Positions 52,114 to 61,427 of a stretch of 64,000 nt of DNA are shown here, in pieces (position 1 is the first letter of the stretch; every line of letters begins with the position of its first letter). The translations under genes were made by a program, and so were the position numbers. Source of the DNA: Lachancea kluyveri NRRL Y-12651 (taxonomy: Eukaryota; Ascomycota; Saccharomycetes; Saccharomycetales; Saccharomycetaceae); the NCBI GenBank assembly GCA_000149225.2, contig CM000690.1:992001-1056000 (forward strand), given 5' to 3'. The notes below the pieces were generated by a model, which was given only the letters and a program-made list of their open reading frames with translations, ran no database searches and had not been told where the DNA came from.

Positions 52114-55100
52114 ATGACTATTCCTGGCAATGATGAATTAAAGCTTCCTCCAGTACGGTTGGCTTACTCCAACGAGATAAAGGGAAACTTTATTAGGTTG
52201 CCTATCTCAATGGTTTCAATGTTGGAGTCAACGTCTATTCCAATCCATGAGTTTGGCATTGCGATCGAGAATGGTCGTACTGTTTTGCATGTTGGCTGGG
52301 ATGGACATGAATCTTCGCAGAGTTTAAATGGAGAACCGGCTGTCGAGGTCAACCCTGTCTTGGCGCAGGAGTATGCGTTGATGGCTGGTGATGAAGTCAC
52401 ATTGAGCATTCGACATTACGGCTCTTCAATGATAGCAACAGAAGTTTATGCAGAACCTGAAACTAGCGATGATTGGGAAATCATTGAAAGCAATGCCCAG
52501 TTTTTTCAAGATGAGATGTTACATCAGACAAGGGTGGTCGCGACAGGAGGAAAATTAATCTGTTATGTTGATAAAATTGTTGCAAAGTTCAAGATCCAGA
52601 AAGTGGTACCTACAAAGCTTAATTCGGCCAGAATTACTACTGATACTTTGGTAATAGTTTCACCAAGGGAAAATAAAGCAAAACTCGCCCAAAAAAAAAG
52701 AGAAGTTAAACCTCTTCGTAGTTTCGAACCACTGTTAAGACGTAGCCTCTTCTCTAGGGATCACGATTCAATAGGTTTCTATGCGGAAATGCACTCTAAG
52801 GATATTCATGCACCGTTGGCAACTGTTTCCGTTATTGTCAACCCGTTGGAGGAGGTACAAGAAAAAGAGGGTGATAAGAGCACAATTCATCCGATAAAGA
52901 AAATTGCCGTGCGCGTTCTTCCGAATGACAATATTTCCAGGTCACATATTGCTTTATCAGATTACGTGTGGTCTGCACTAAGTACATCGAAAAACAATGG
53001 GTTGAAGGTAAAAGTAGAATTTATACATGAACAACAAGAGACGGACCCGCCCACCGTAATGGTTCACCTAGTGGATGACTACAAGAAGGATAAAAAAATT
53101 GTTATCAGCGGTGAAGCAACTGATTCTGAGAAATTTAAAAAAATTGAGTCTTTTATGACTTTATTGACAGATACCGTTTTGAGCAATAAGATGTACTTGC
53201 CACAATTACATGTTTTTCTTGAATTGTTGCAAGATAATGGAGAACAAGTTCCCTTTTATGACTGGAAAGGCCAACCTATTGACTGGAAGCTATCAAAGGA
53301 TACGGTTACTATAGCGGGAAAAAATACTGGCAGTATGGTCAAAAAGCCTCCTAGTATAGTTGGTGTTGACAGACTATTTAACGATATGCTGGCATACCTA
53401 TGTCTCCCTGTTATGTCTTCTGCAGGAACTTTTTTACATGGTTTACCAGGTATGGGGAAGACCTTGCTCTTACAAAATTTAAGTTATGAAATGGCGACGA
53501 AATACCGATATCACGTAAAAATCATCGACTGCAACACACTGTCGGACAGCTCGAACTTCAGTGCTATGAAACAAAAAATACATAAGTGGTGTTCCTTATG
53601 CTACTGGTACAGTCCCACTCTACTGGTGCTGGATAACGCAGATACGCTGTTCCCTAATACCAAGACTGAGGAGGAAATGCCGGGTGGAACCACTTCGAAT
53701 AATACTTCTACAAAACTTTGTCAAGTACTGATTACTGAACTGAACAAAATTATAGGCAAGCTATCATCGGCTGTACGTGTCATCATGAGCGGTAAGAATA
53801 GAGACTCTATTAACCAGCTTCTATTTACAAAACATCTAATAGGCCAATCTTGGCAGCTGAGCCCTCCCTCAAGAGATGAACGTAATGAGATCCTGAACTA
53901 TTTGTTGAAATCGAAATCTTTGGAATTATCACCCGAACTGGATATTCGTAATATATCTCTAGACACAGAGGGGTACTCACCCCAAGATTTGAGTATATTG
54001 GTCGATAAGATATTTCATGAACAGCTATGCAGTAATAGTGAAAAATTCGAAGCAGTTGTTAACAACGATGTTGTCCAAAGGGCTATGAGTGGCTTTACAC
54101 CATCTTCACTACGCGGTGTGAAGCTGCAAAAAAGTACGGGAGTCAAATGGAGTGACATTGGCGCTCTTAAAAAGGCAAAAAACTTGCTACTAGAAACCTT
54201 AGAATGGCCAACCAAGTATGCACCCATCTTTACCAAGAGTCCTTTGAGATTAAGGTCTGGTGTTCTATTGTACGGTTACCCTGGGTGTGGTAAAACGATG
54301 CTGGCCAGTGCAGTGGCACAGCAGTGCGGACTAAACTTTATATCCGTCAAGGGCCCCGAGATTTTGAACAAGTACATCGGGGCTAGTGAGCAAAGTGTGA
54401 GAGAACTGTTCGAGAGGGCACAGGCGGCCAAACCGTGTATTTTATTTTTTGACGAGTTTGATTCGATCGCTCCAAAGAGAGGACATGATTCTACCGGTGT
54501 CACCGATAGGGTTGTGAACCAAATGTTAACTCAGATGGATGGTGCAGAAGGCCTGGACGGCGTCTATGTACTGGCAGCGACCAGCAGACCTGATCTCATT
54601 GACTCTGCTTTGCTGAGACCTGGAAGATTGGACAAGAGTGTTTTGTGTGATATCCCCAGCGCTGAGGAGCGTTTAGATATTTTGATTTCTGTCACCCAAA
54701 GCGGCAAAATGGTGTTAGAGGATGACTGTGATCTGGAAGAGGTAGCCGGTAATACAGAGGGGTTCTCTGGTGCTGATTTACAGGGACTGTGCTACAACGC
54801 ATATTTAAAGGCAGTCCATAGGAACCTGGAGGCCTCAGTGGAAACTGGGACCAAGAAATCCAATGAGGTTATCAATACACCGCAGCTAGACTATATTGCG
54901 TTAAACTTCAAAGCACAGGCCCTCTCTTCATCGCAATTTATTGAGCAGATCCAGGATCTAGTGAGCACGGGTGAACGGCCTAAAAACACAGCAGCCAAGA
55001 CTCCTGTTAAAATACTCATTGGGATGCAAGATCTGATGGAGGCCTGTTCAGAAACTAAACCCAGCATATCTTCTGGCGAACTGCGTAAGCTAAGTGCGAT

Positions 55101-55188
55101 CTACGGTAAGTTTGTTGACGATAGAAATGGGAACATGCCCAACGGTGAAGCCTCGAATGAAATTGGTGGTAGAACAACGCTGATGTAA
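52114..55188 (+). CDS. PEX1: peroxisomal AAA ATPase Pex1
   Basis: With Pex6 it forms the hexameric motor that extracts ubiquitinated Pex5 from the peroxisomal membrane for matrix protein import. The 1024 residues (S. cerevisiae 1043) start with the double-psi barrel N-domain (VRLAYSNEIKGNFIRLP). D1 has Walker A GLPGMGKT from residue 443 and a degenerate Walker B VLDNAD. D2 has Walker A GYPGCGKT from 721, Walker B ILFFDEFD (Asp780) and the second region of homology ATSRPDLIDSALLRPGR. It corresponds to YKL197C, whose block is interleaved here with the YJR genes. Confidence 0.97.
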   Translation: MTIPGNDELKLPPVRLAYSNEIKGNFIRLPISMVSMLESTSIPIHEFGIAIENGRTVLHVGWDGHESSQSLNGEPAVEVNPVLAQEYALMAGDEVTLSIRHYGSSMIATEVYAEPETSDDWEIIESNAQFFQDEMLHQTRVVATGGKLICYVDKIVAKFKIQKVVPTKLNSARITTDTLVIVSPRENKAKLAQKKREVKPLRSFEPLLRRSLFSRDHDSIGFYAEMHSKDIHAPLATVSVIVNPLEEVQEKEGDKSTIHPIKKIAVRVLPNDNISRSHIALSDYVWSALSTSKNNGLKVKVEFIHEQQETDPPTVMVHLVDDYKKDKKIVISGEATDSEKFKKIESFMTLLTDTVLSNKMYLPQLHVFLELLQDNGEQVPFYDWKGQPIDWKLSKDTVTIAGKNTGSMVKKPPSIVGVDRLFNDMLAYLCLPVMSSAGTFLHGLPGMGKTLLLQNLSYEMATKYRYHVKIIDCNTLSDSSNFSAMKQKIHKWCSLCYWYSPTLLVLDNADTLFPNTKTEEEMPGGTTSNNTSTKLCQVLITELNKIIGKLSSAVRVIMSGKNRDSINQLLFTKHLIGQSWQLSPPSRDERNEILNYLLKSKSLELSPELDIRNISLDTEGYSPQDLSILVDKIFHEQLCSNSEKFEAVVNNDVVQRAMSGFTPSSLRGVKLQKSTGVKWSDIGALKKAKNLLLETLEWPTKYAPIFTKSPLRLRSGVLLYGYPGCGKTMLASAVAQQCGLNFISVKGPEILNKYIGASEQSVRELFERAQAAKPCILFFDEFDSIAPKRGHDSTGVTDRVVNQMLTQMDGAEGLDGVYVLAATSRPDLIDSALLRPGRLDKSVLCDIPSAEERLDILISVTQSGKMVLEDDCDLEEVAGNTEGFSGADLQGLCYNAYLKAVHRNLEASVETGTKKSNEVINTPQLDYIALNFKAQALSSSQFIEQIQDLVSTGERPKNTAAKTPVKILIGMQDLMEACSETKPSISSGELRKLSAIYGKFVDDRNGNMPNGEASNEIGGRTTLM

Positions 55189-56886
55189 CTGTCTCTTTTA
55201 GGATTCAACTGGCAATCTTCTATGTATTCCGTACGGTATTGGTCTTATGATTTTGTACGACCGGGATGAAGAGCCGCTGAATAACGGCAAAGGCTTATAG
55301 CGCCTAGAAGTACCGGCATGCATTTTGAGAGTCTCCAATCAGGAGCAAGGGTCCAGTCCAGGGGCGGGATTGTATCTTGAAATAAATTTAAGTAAAGTGG
55401 CTTGTTTACGGAGCACTCGTTATACTTTTCAGAGGCAGTTCAAAAAAACGTAAGTCGATGCTTTTTCTCCGTTTATGAATTCGTATACCTCAACAATATA
55501 TAACCTATCAGAATCCCATAGAAAAAAAAGAAAAAGAAGGAGCTCTTTCCTGTGAGGTTTTCTGAAAATTCGAGAAAGAACGGTTTTCTGCTAGCACAAG
55601 ATATTTTCAAGGTTGATCCTTTGACAATTACACTTGGGAGGATTCGGGATCATTTAGGTGTTATTCGAAGGGTCCTATCCCCACAATTTGGTTCCGTTTC
55701 AAAAATGGTTTACTCCTGAAACGCTGAAAGGATTTGAGGCAAGATCGAAGGAGATGTGGAGGTCATCACTTGTTTGTACTCGCAGTGTATTGAAATGTAA
55801 CACGGGTACGTGTTTCAAAAGAGTCGGACAAGTCGTTCTGGGTTTGGAGTGCTCGGATGAAGAGTTCCCTATTTCTCAATTCTCTGGCTGTTGGAGTAGA
55901 ACACTTGATTCCACCGCTACAAATACTGTGCAGTAGTTTACTCCAATCGCGTTTGAAGCTTAGCACAACAATTCCAAGGAAGGCTTGGGAAGAAGGATTC
56001 TTGAAGAAGGATTCTTGAAGATAGACCTAACGTCAACTACCCTCAAACGAAGCCTTAAAAAAGGAACTAAACCAAATCACGGTTGAACAGAGTGCTTGGC
56101 CACCTCAAAAAGACACATTTTGCAATGAAATAGTTAGTGCGATGCCAGTTATTGTCAAGTCTCTTACTAGTGTTTTCACTTAACTTGTGATGTGATTGTT
56201 AGATGGAAGAGAAACCCACCATGTGAACCCATCTGTTTCCTCGTCTTGCACGTCCATCGATAATCAAAGTTGGCTTCCTTCATTCAACTGCAAAGCATTC
56301 GATAATCCTTATTAGGAAATGGTCACATGAATAAAATGGCTCGAACCTGGTCACGTGACTATTTTCGAAAACTGAAACGGCAGGAGGATGGGCAACTCAT
56401 GGAACTTTGTGGTGGCATTCGGGGGGTGCGGGCAGCACATGTTGTACATGCTGTATTAACAAGAAAAAGGTATTTTCAGCACCGACGCTATTATGGATCG
56501 TGGGTCGTGGACCGTGTTACAGAATAACAGCTTAATATCTACCGGATAGGAAGTGCCCTCGTTTCGGTAAGCTCAAGTGTTGAAACCTAATTTCGTAACC
56601 TCCGAAACATTTTCCGTTCCGGAGCTCCTTCCGTCTCTTTCACACCCAAGCATCAAGTGACCGACACCTCCTAACTCTCGAAATCGAGCACGGGGTGGAG
56701 GAAGGAAAGAGAGAGAAAAAAAAATTACAGGGAGAAACTTCGAGGCCCTTGAAGCAAAGTCCATCCTCATATTTCGTCACAAAACTATCGTAAAGCGCTG
56801 TCTCAAACGGATTTTTGTATTTACACTCTTTCAGTGACCAAAATACTACTACTTTATTATACATTCATATCACTGCACTTCCTACA
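55189..56886. other. 1.7 kb interval PEX1 / PTK2
   Basis: Long intergenic sequence with no credible gene: the largest open frame (55658-55936) lacks an ATG start. A 15-bp direct repeat GAAGAAGGATTCTTG occurs twice in tandem near 55990-56020. A GTCACGTGAC E-box lies at 56350-56359, about 530 bp upstream of PTK2. Confidence 0.45.
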
Positions 56887-59343
56887 ATGACCGCTACGCA
56901 GGCTAGTCTTTCGAAGTCAAGGATTCCTCCCAATATCAAGGATTCTTCTTCGTTGCCAAAAGAAATGCGCTCTGCTACTCCTTCTCCAATCAATAAGAGC
57001 TTGCCGAAACAGGTACCAGATAATCAAAAAACTCTTGAAAAGGACTCGAAGAAAACAAGTGTGTTGACGAGAAGTGCCTCCGTGAAGAGGGAGAAATCCT
57101 TCAACCCCTTGAAGAAGATTTTTCATCGGTCCCAGTCGCATCACGAATCGAGGGTAAATGCCAACGATTCCTCATTTACCGGTAATGCCGCAGTTTCCGA
57201 TTCTCTTTCGAATTCCGGCTCCACTAAATCCCGGTCCTCAAGTACCACACACGAAGTTCGAGGCTCAGGCCGTGCAAGGGCTTCATCATTCTTGCATAGA
57301 AATCCTGCGACCTCTGGGGCACAAACAAACTCTGGTAATCCATTTATACATTCTAGGTCTTCATCTGCACTGAACAGTTTGGGGGGGCATAATACTAACC
57401 CTTTCCTAAGCTCGAGACCACCAACTTCTGATTCTCCCTCTTCGGTTTTAGGCACTGGAACCAACATTGCGGCACCAAGACAACCTCATGGCTTAGCTTC
57501 AAACACCATTGCGAGTAGAACTCCTTCAAACAGCTCAATTAATATGGTTTACAATCCTTATGGAACTTTATCACAATCTACTACTGCTAACTCTCAACAC
57601 GAGCTTGGATTTTACATGTCGGATGGTGAGGGTGAAACCAAACTGTTGCCCTTGCCATTGGAAAATCCCAACGAACACCTACCAGAGTCTTTAAAGCAAT
57701 ACAGCGTTCAGTTAACCGACAACTTTGCTTTCCCGGAAAGAAATTCGGCCGACGATAGAAAACTAGGCAGTGGTGGTTCAAGTGAGGTTCGCATGGTCTA
57801 TTCCATATATCACAAAAAAGATCTTTATGCTTTGAAGAAGTTTAAATTATTTCGTACCGAACGGCCAACCCATTTTTACTGTCGTTGCGCCAAGGAATTT
57901 ATCATTGCCAAAAAACTGAGTAAAAATATCCATATTGCCAACACTTTTTACTTGGTTAAGGTGCCAACATCGACTACTATGACCCGTGGATGGGCTTTTG
58001 TTATGGAATACTGTCCAGGTGGTGATCTTCACTCTCTGATTACAAGAACCGGCTGGAAACGGTCTCCATTGAAGGAGAGATTTTGCCTTTTCAAACAAGT
58101 TACCCAGGGCTTGAGATTTATGCACAACCAAGGTGTTGTTCATAGAGATATAAAGCCTGAAAATGTTTTGATAAGCAAAGACGGGATTGCCAAATTAACC
58201 GATTTTGGCATTTCCGATTGGGCACACGAGGATCCTGATGACTTGAATAGTCCCATGAGGGTGTTTGACTGCTACGTGGGGTCTCCGCCATTTTCCCCAC
58301 CCGAGGTTATGGCATTGAAAAATGCTAAAGGAGATGCTGTTAAACCATATGATCCTTTCAAAATGGATTGCTGGGCTTTAGGTATGATACTATTTGCCCT
58401 GGTATATCAAGCTACGCCGTTTCTCTCCGCCGAGTCTTCCAATGCGCATTACAGAGAATATATACTATCATATGACATGTTCATGAAACAAAATCCACAC
58501 TTTAAGAGCTCAGATACCCACAGACCGGGCCCTGGTGCAGAGTACCATTACGGCCGTGAGTTTCAAAATACACATGCTTCTAGAGTTGCATGGAGATTAG
58601 GTGATCCCGATCCTGTAGCGCGTTACTCTTTAGATGATGTTTATCGAGATCCATGGTGGCCCACTATTGAAGTATGTTGCGAAGAATCCGACGAAGACTT
58701 ACCCAAGGTTCCCGAATTAAGAAAGAGCAGCAGTGAAGAACATTCTCCTATTGTTCATTCTACCAACCAATCTGAAGAAGAATTGACACATACGTCCAAT
58801 CCCTTCCTGACAAAGAAGCCGAATAAAAGCAAGTCCATGTTATCTATCGCAGAAAGTAAACCATCCCCAAAGAATTCGCCCAAGCTGGCTGGAACCGCAG
58901 ATATGTTACCCACCTTAAACGAGGAGAAAACCAAGGAGGATGAGGGCACTGATGGAGATAAGAGATCCGAGGACACGGGTACTCCCAAGCACGACGGACA
59001 GAAGACTCCCGAGAGGGAAAAGCCAGAAGAGTTTGAAGAGTTTGTGGATGTTTCTGACAAGGTTCCTACTAAAAAGATTAGCAATCTATCTCTCAACGAT
59101 TCGGATACTACTGCGGCAACCTTCTCATCTACAGCGCATGCATTACCTTTTACCGGAATGATAGCCACTCCAGTTTCTAGGTCGTCTTCGGTTACTTCCA
59201 GAAACAGTAGTCTCACGTCACTTGTGGGCAACTCTAGCAATACTGGCACACCGTCCAAAAAATCCAAGCCTAAGAAGAAGGTAATTCACCATCATTTGGA
59301 AGTCGCCAATTCGATGAACCATGGAATGTTTTCTGTTAGGTAG
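56887..59343 (+). CDS. PTK2: polyamine-transport and H+-ATPase-regulating kinase Ptk2 (Ptk1/Ptk2 family)
   Basis: Fungal NPR/HAL5-type Ser/Thr kinase that stimulates plasma-membrane H+-ATPase and polyamine uptake. The 818 residues equal S. cerevisiae Ptk2. There is a Ser-rich N-terminus, then the kinase domain at about 285-595. The glycine-loop region is GSGGSSEVR, the ATP lysine is Lys317 (YALKKF), the catalytic loop HRDIKPEN starts at 419, and DFG starts at 439 (TDFGISDW). An atypical long insert (RPGPGAEYHYGREFQNTHASRVAWRLG) precedes the end of the C-lobe. The C-terminus is acidic and Ser-rich, ending basic (KKSKPKKKVIHHH). The ATG at 56887 is the first in frame. It is the single counterpart of YJR059W/YKL198C. 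Confidence 0.95.
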   Translation: MTATQASLSKSRIPPNIKDSSSLPKEMRSATPSPINKSLPKQVPDNQKTLEKDSKKTSVLTRSASVKREKSFNPLKKIFHRSQSHHESRVNANDSSFTGNAAVSDSLSNSGSTKSRSSSTTHEVRGSGRARASSFLHRNPATSGAQTNSGNPFIHSRSSSALNSLGGHNTNPFLSSRPPTSDSPSSVLGTGTNIAAPRQPHGLASNTIASRTPSNSSINMVYNPYGTLSQSTTANSQHELGFYMSDGEGETKLLPLPLENPNEHLPESLKQYSVQLTDNFAFPERNSADDRKLGSGGSSEVRMVYSIYHKKDLYALKKFKLFRTERPTHFYCRCAKEFIIAKKLSKNIHIANTFYLVKVPTSTTMTRGWAFVMEYCPGGDLHSLITRTGWKRSPLKERFCLFKQVTQGLRFMHNQGVVHRDIKPENVLISKDGIAKLTDFGISDWAHEDPDDLNSPMRVFDCYVGSPPFSPPEVMALKNAKGDAVKPYDPFKMDCWALGMILFALVYQATPFLSAESSNAHYREYILSYDMFMKQNPHFKSSDTHRPGPGAEYHYGREFQNTHASRVAWRLGDPDPVARYSLDDVYRDPWWPTIEVCCEESDEDLPKVPELRKSSSEEHSPIVHSTNQSEEELTHTSNPFLTKKPNKSKSMLSIAESKPSPKNSPKLAGTADMLPTLNEEKTKEDEGTDGDKRSEDTGTPKHDGQKTPEREKPEEFEEFVDVSDKVPTKKISNLSLNDSDTTAATFSSTAHALPFTGMIATPVSRSSSVTSRNSSLTSLVGNSSNTGTPSKKSKPKKKVIHHHLEVANSMNHGMFSVR

Positions 59344-59852
59344 CTGAATAAATGTATCATTTTTTTTTCTTTCTTCACAGTAATCCTCTTTCAGTTTTGG
59401 ACATATTCAGCTGTTTGTTTCCTGCTTTTTTTTTTTATACATGACTTCACAGATTGCAACCACAGGGCTTATTGTAAGGATAGTATATAGCTGCGAAGGA
59501 GATAATCCTGAAATTACAGAAACAAATTGCAACCGAGCTGGGTGCCTACATGTGTAAATAAATATGCTTTACAGATTCTTGTAATTTTAAATTAAATGTT
59601 TATTCGAAAGATAGCTCTTTTCAGATTTTCACCTAGCAGTGGTTCCATCAAACAACGAAATACCAAGACTACTTATCAAAACAAAATACAAATCACTAAG
59701 CCCGAATCGCATGTACTAGCTTCCACGAATACCCAAGAGGAGAAGAAGAACATTCGCTTCATAACCACACAAGCTAGAGTTGCGATTGCTATCACCGTTT
59801 ACCGAAGCTATTCTTAGTTACCCTCACCTGAATACGAAAAAGAAACAAGGGA
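59344..59852. other. PTK2 downstream / CBF1 distal upstream
   Basis: About 500 bp. A 73-codon frame with an ATG (59596-59817) and an Arg/Lys/Ser-rich start has no recognised family. Otherwise T-rich terminator sequence. Confidence 0.4.
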
Positions 59853-59880
59853 CACGTGCTTCTCAGGTGATTTTCGCGTG
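59853..59880. promoter_or_regulatory. upstream E-box-like triplet in the CBF1 promoter, 11-bp spacing
   Basis: CACGTG at 59853, CAGGTG at 59864 and CGCGTG at 59875: one perfect E-box and two variants, each starting exactly 11 bp after the previous one. Confidence 0.5.
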
Positions 59881-59936
59881 ATCACCATTTTTTCTTCCCT
59901 TTGCTTCCCCGCCCCTGAATTAAAATTTTTTGCAGG

Positions 59937-59944
59937 TATAAAAA
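59937..59944 (+). promoter_or_regulatory. TATA box of CBF1
   Basis: TATAAAAA, 81 bp upstream of the CBF1 ATG. Confidence 0.6.
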
Positions 59945-59962
59945 GAGCAAACTTACAACGCT

Positions 59963-59990
59963 CACGTTGTTTACACGTGCTTATCACGTT
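59963..59990. promoter_or_regulatory. proximal E-box-like triplet in the CBF1 leader, 11-bp spacing
   Basis: CACGTT at 59963, CACGTG at 59974 and CACGTT at 59985, exactly 11 bp apart. The array lies between the TATA box and the ATG, where a bound factor would hinder transcription start, which suggests autorepression by Cbf1. Confidence 0.55.
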
Positions 59991-60017
59991 TTCACACACC
60001 CCATTGATATTAAAAAT

Positions 60018-60728
60018 ATGACCAAGAGACCACTATCTGACGAAGAAATCGAACAATCCAACAAGAGACTACACCAGGAGTCTATTTCCAACGAAGGCGT
60101 CGGTGACCAATCCAACATCGATGCCGAACTCTTGAAAGACAACGAAAAAGAAAAACAAGACACCTCTGAAGAGACTGCCAGCGCAGCTGCCGCGGCAGCG
60201 GCAGCTGTTTACGGTGATTTGATATCCGCCGAACCATCTGCCGACCCTGGGTCTATGAAGGGTGAATTGAAGGGAGAAAGTGCCAAACAAGCCGGTGTCC
60301 GTCCTGGAAGAGGCAGGAAGGCCGCTCCAGTCACCGGTTCTGCAGAATGGAGACAGCAACGCAAGGACTCTCACAAAGAAGTTGAAAGACGCCGTCGTGA
60401 AAATATAAACACAGCTATCACCAAACTGAGTGAATTGTTACCTGTTAAAGAATCAAGCAAAGCTGCGATCTTAGCCCGTGCTGCAGAATACATTCAAAAA
60501 TTGAAAGACACAGAAAACGCCAACATTGAAAAGTGGACTCTGCAGAAACTTTTGAGTGAACAGAACGTGAGTGCCCTGACAACAGCCAACGAGAAACTAC
60601 AAGAGGAGCTAGGCAGTGCTTACAAGAGAATTGAGGCTTTGAAAGGCAAGCTTAAAGAAGCAGGCATCCCAATGGATCCCGAACTAGCCGCTTTGGATGA
60701 TGAAAACGAAGATGCTAACAAAAACTGA
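60018..60728 (+). CDS. CBF1: centromere- and promoter-binding bHLH-zip factor Cbf1
   Basis: Binds RTCACRTG at centromere element I and at MET and respiratory gene promoters. The 236 residues are much shorter than S. cerevisiae Cbf1 (351), mainly in the N-terminal acidic region. The DNA-binding half is nearly unchanged. An alanine run is at 55-63, PGRGRKA at 97-102 and the basic region KDSHKEVERRRRENINTAI at 116-134 (the His-Glu-Arg reading of CACGTG). Helix 2 SSKAAILARAAEYIQKLKD ends near 164, followed by a leucine-zipper-like helix with TLQKLLSEQN and LQEELGSAYKRIEALKGKL. The ATG at 60018 has an A-rich context; upstream in-frame sequence has no ATG. It corresponds to YJR060W. Confidence 0.97.
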   Translation: MTKRPLSDEEIEQSNKRLHQESISNEGVGDQSNIDAELLKDNEKEKQDTSEETASAAAAAAAAVYGDLISAEPSADPGSMKGELKGESAKQAGVRPGRGRKAAPVTGSAEWRQQRKDSHKEVERRRRENINTAITKLSELLPVKESSKAAILARAAEYIQKLKDTENANIEKWTLQKLLSEQNVSALTTANEKLQEELGSAYKRIEALKGKLKEAGIPMDPELAALDDENEDANKN

Positions 60729-61427
60729 AGCAACGGTTAACTTCCTTGACTGGAAGCCGTTGGACTATGCGAGTATCCTGGAAAAGTATCTATGTGTATA
60801 AAACTGTAATTATATGTGTCTCGATTCGAGATGTCCTGGACTATGAATTTGATTAAAAGGAAACAGAGAAAGACATGGATAGACTTGTTACAACAGAGCC
60901 GTATCACCCAGATACCGACGCTTTAGTTGTAGGAGAGTAATAGTTGTATCAATCAAATAGTCAGACGTGCACAACGAGTATCGTTTTTCCGGGTAACGAA
61001 ACAGTGAGTCGGTTTGCGATCTGGTTCGTACTCAGACATACTCACTTTTAACCCGGTTAAGAAAAAAATGAATCGGTTTAACTCATTGGATACACGTCTG
61101 CAAATAGCAATAGGATAACTAAGAACGAACTGCGATAATTCTCGTGTATCTAACTGCCCAGGCTAATTCCCGCCTTAGCCTTAATTTTTCTTTTTTTTTA
61201 GGTTAACGCTTCACCCAGACTTCACTGAAGTGTAACTGGTGGCTCATCGGGAAATGTGCAGGCAACCTGCATGGGGCAATTGTAAAAGGAAATCACACAA
61301 CTAGAGGCTATTTCTCAACCATCAAGAGACCATTAGGTATAGCTCAAATTTTACATATTCATCTCGTAGACACTAGCGCCAACTAAAGGGGAAACGAATT
61401 AAACCAGCAGTAGAAATTGAGAAAAAA
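60729..61427. other. CBF1 downstream / MNN4-type gene upstream
   Basis: About 700 bp. CCGGGTAA at 60989-60996 is a match to the Reb1 site, about 430 bp upstream of the next ATG. No gene is seen. Confidence 0.45.

Noticed and set aside
55658-55936. 92-codon open frame between PEX1 and PTK2
   Set aside because: Starts with GTG, not ATG, and resembles nothing known.
59596-59817. 73-codon frame between PTK2 and CBF1 with a mitochondrial-type N-terminus
   Set aside because: No family resemblance and no counterpart between these genes in S. cerevisiae; insufficient support.
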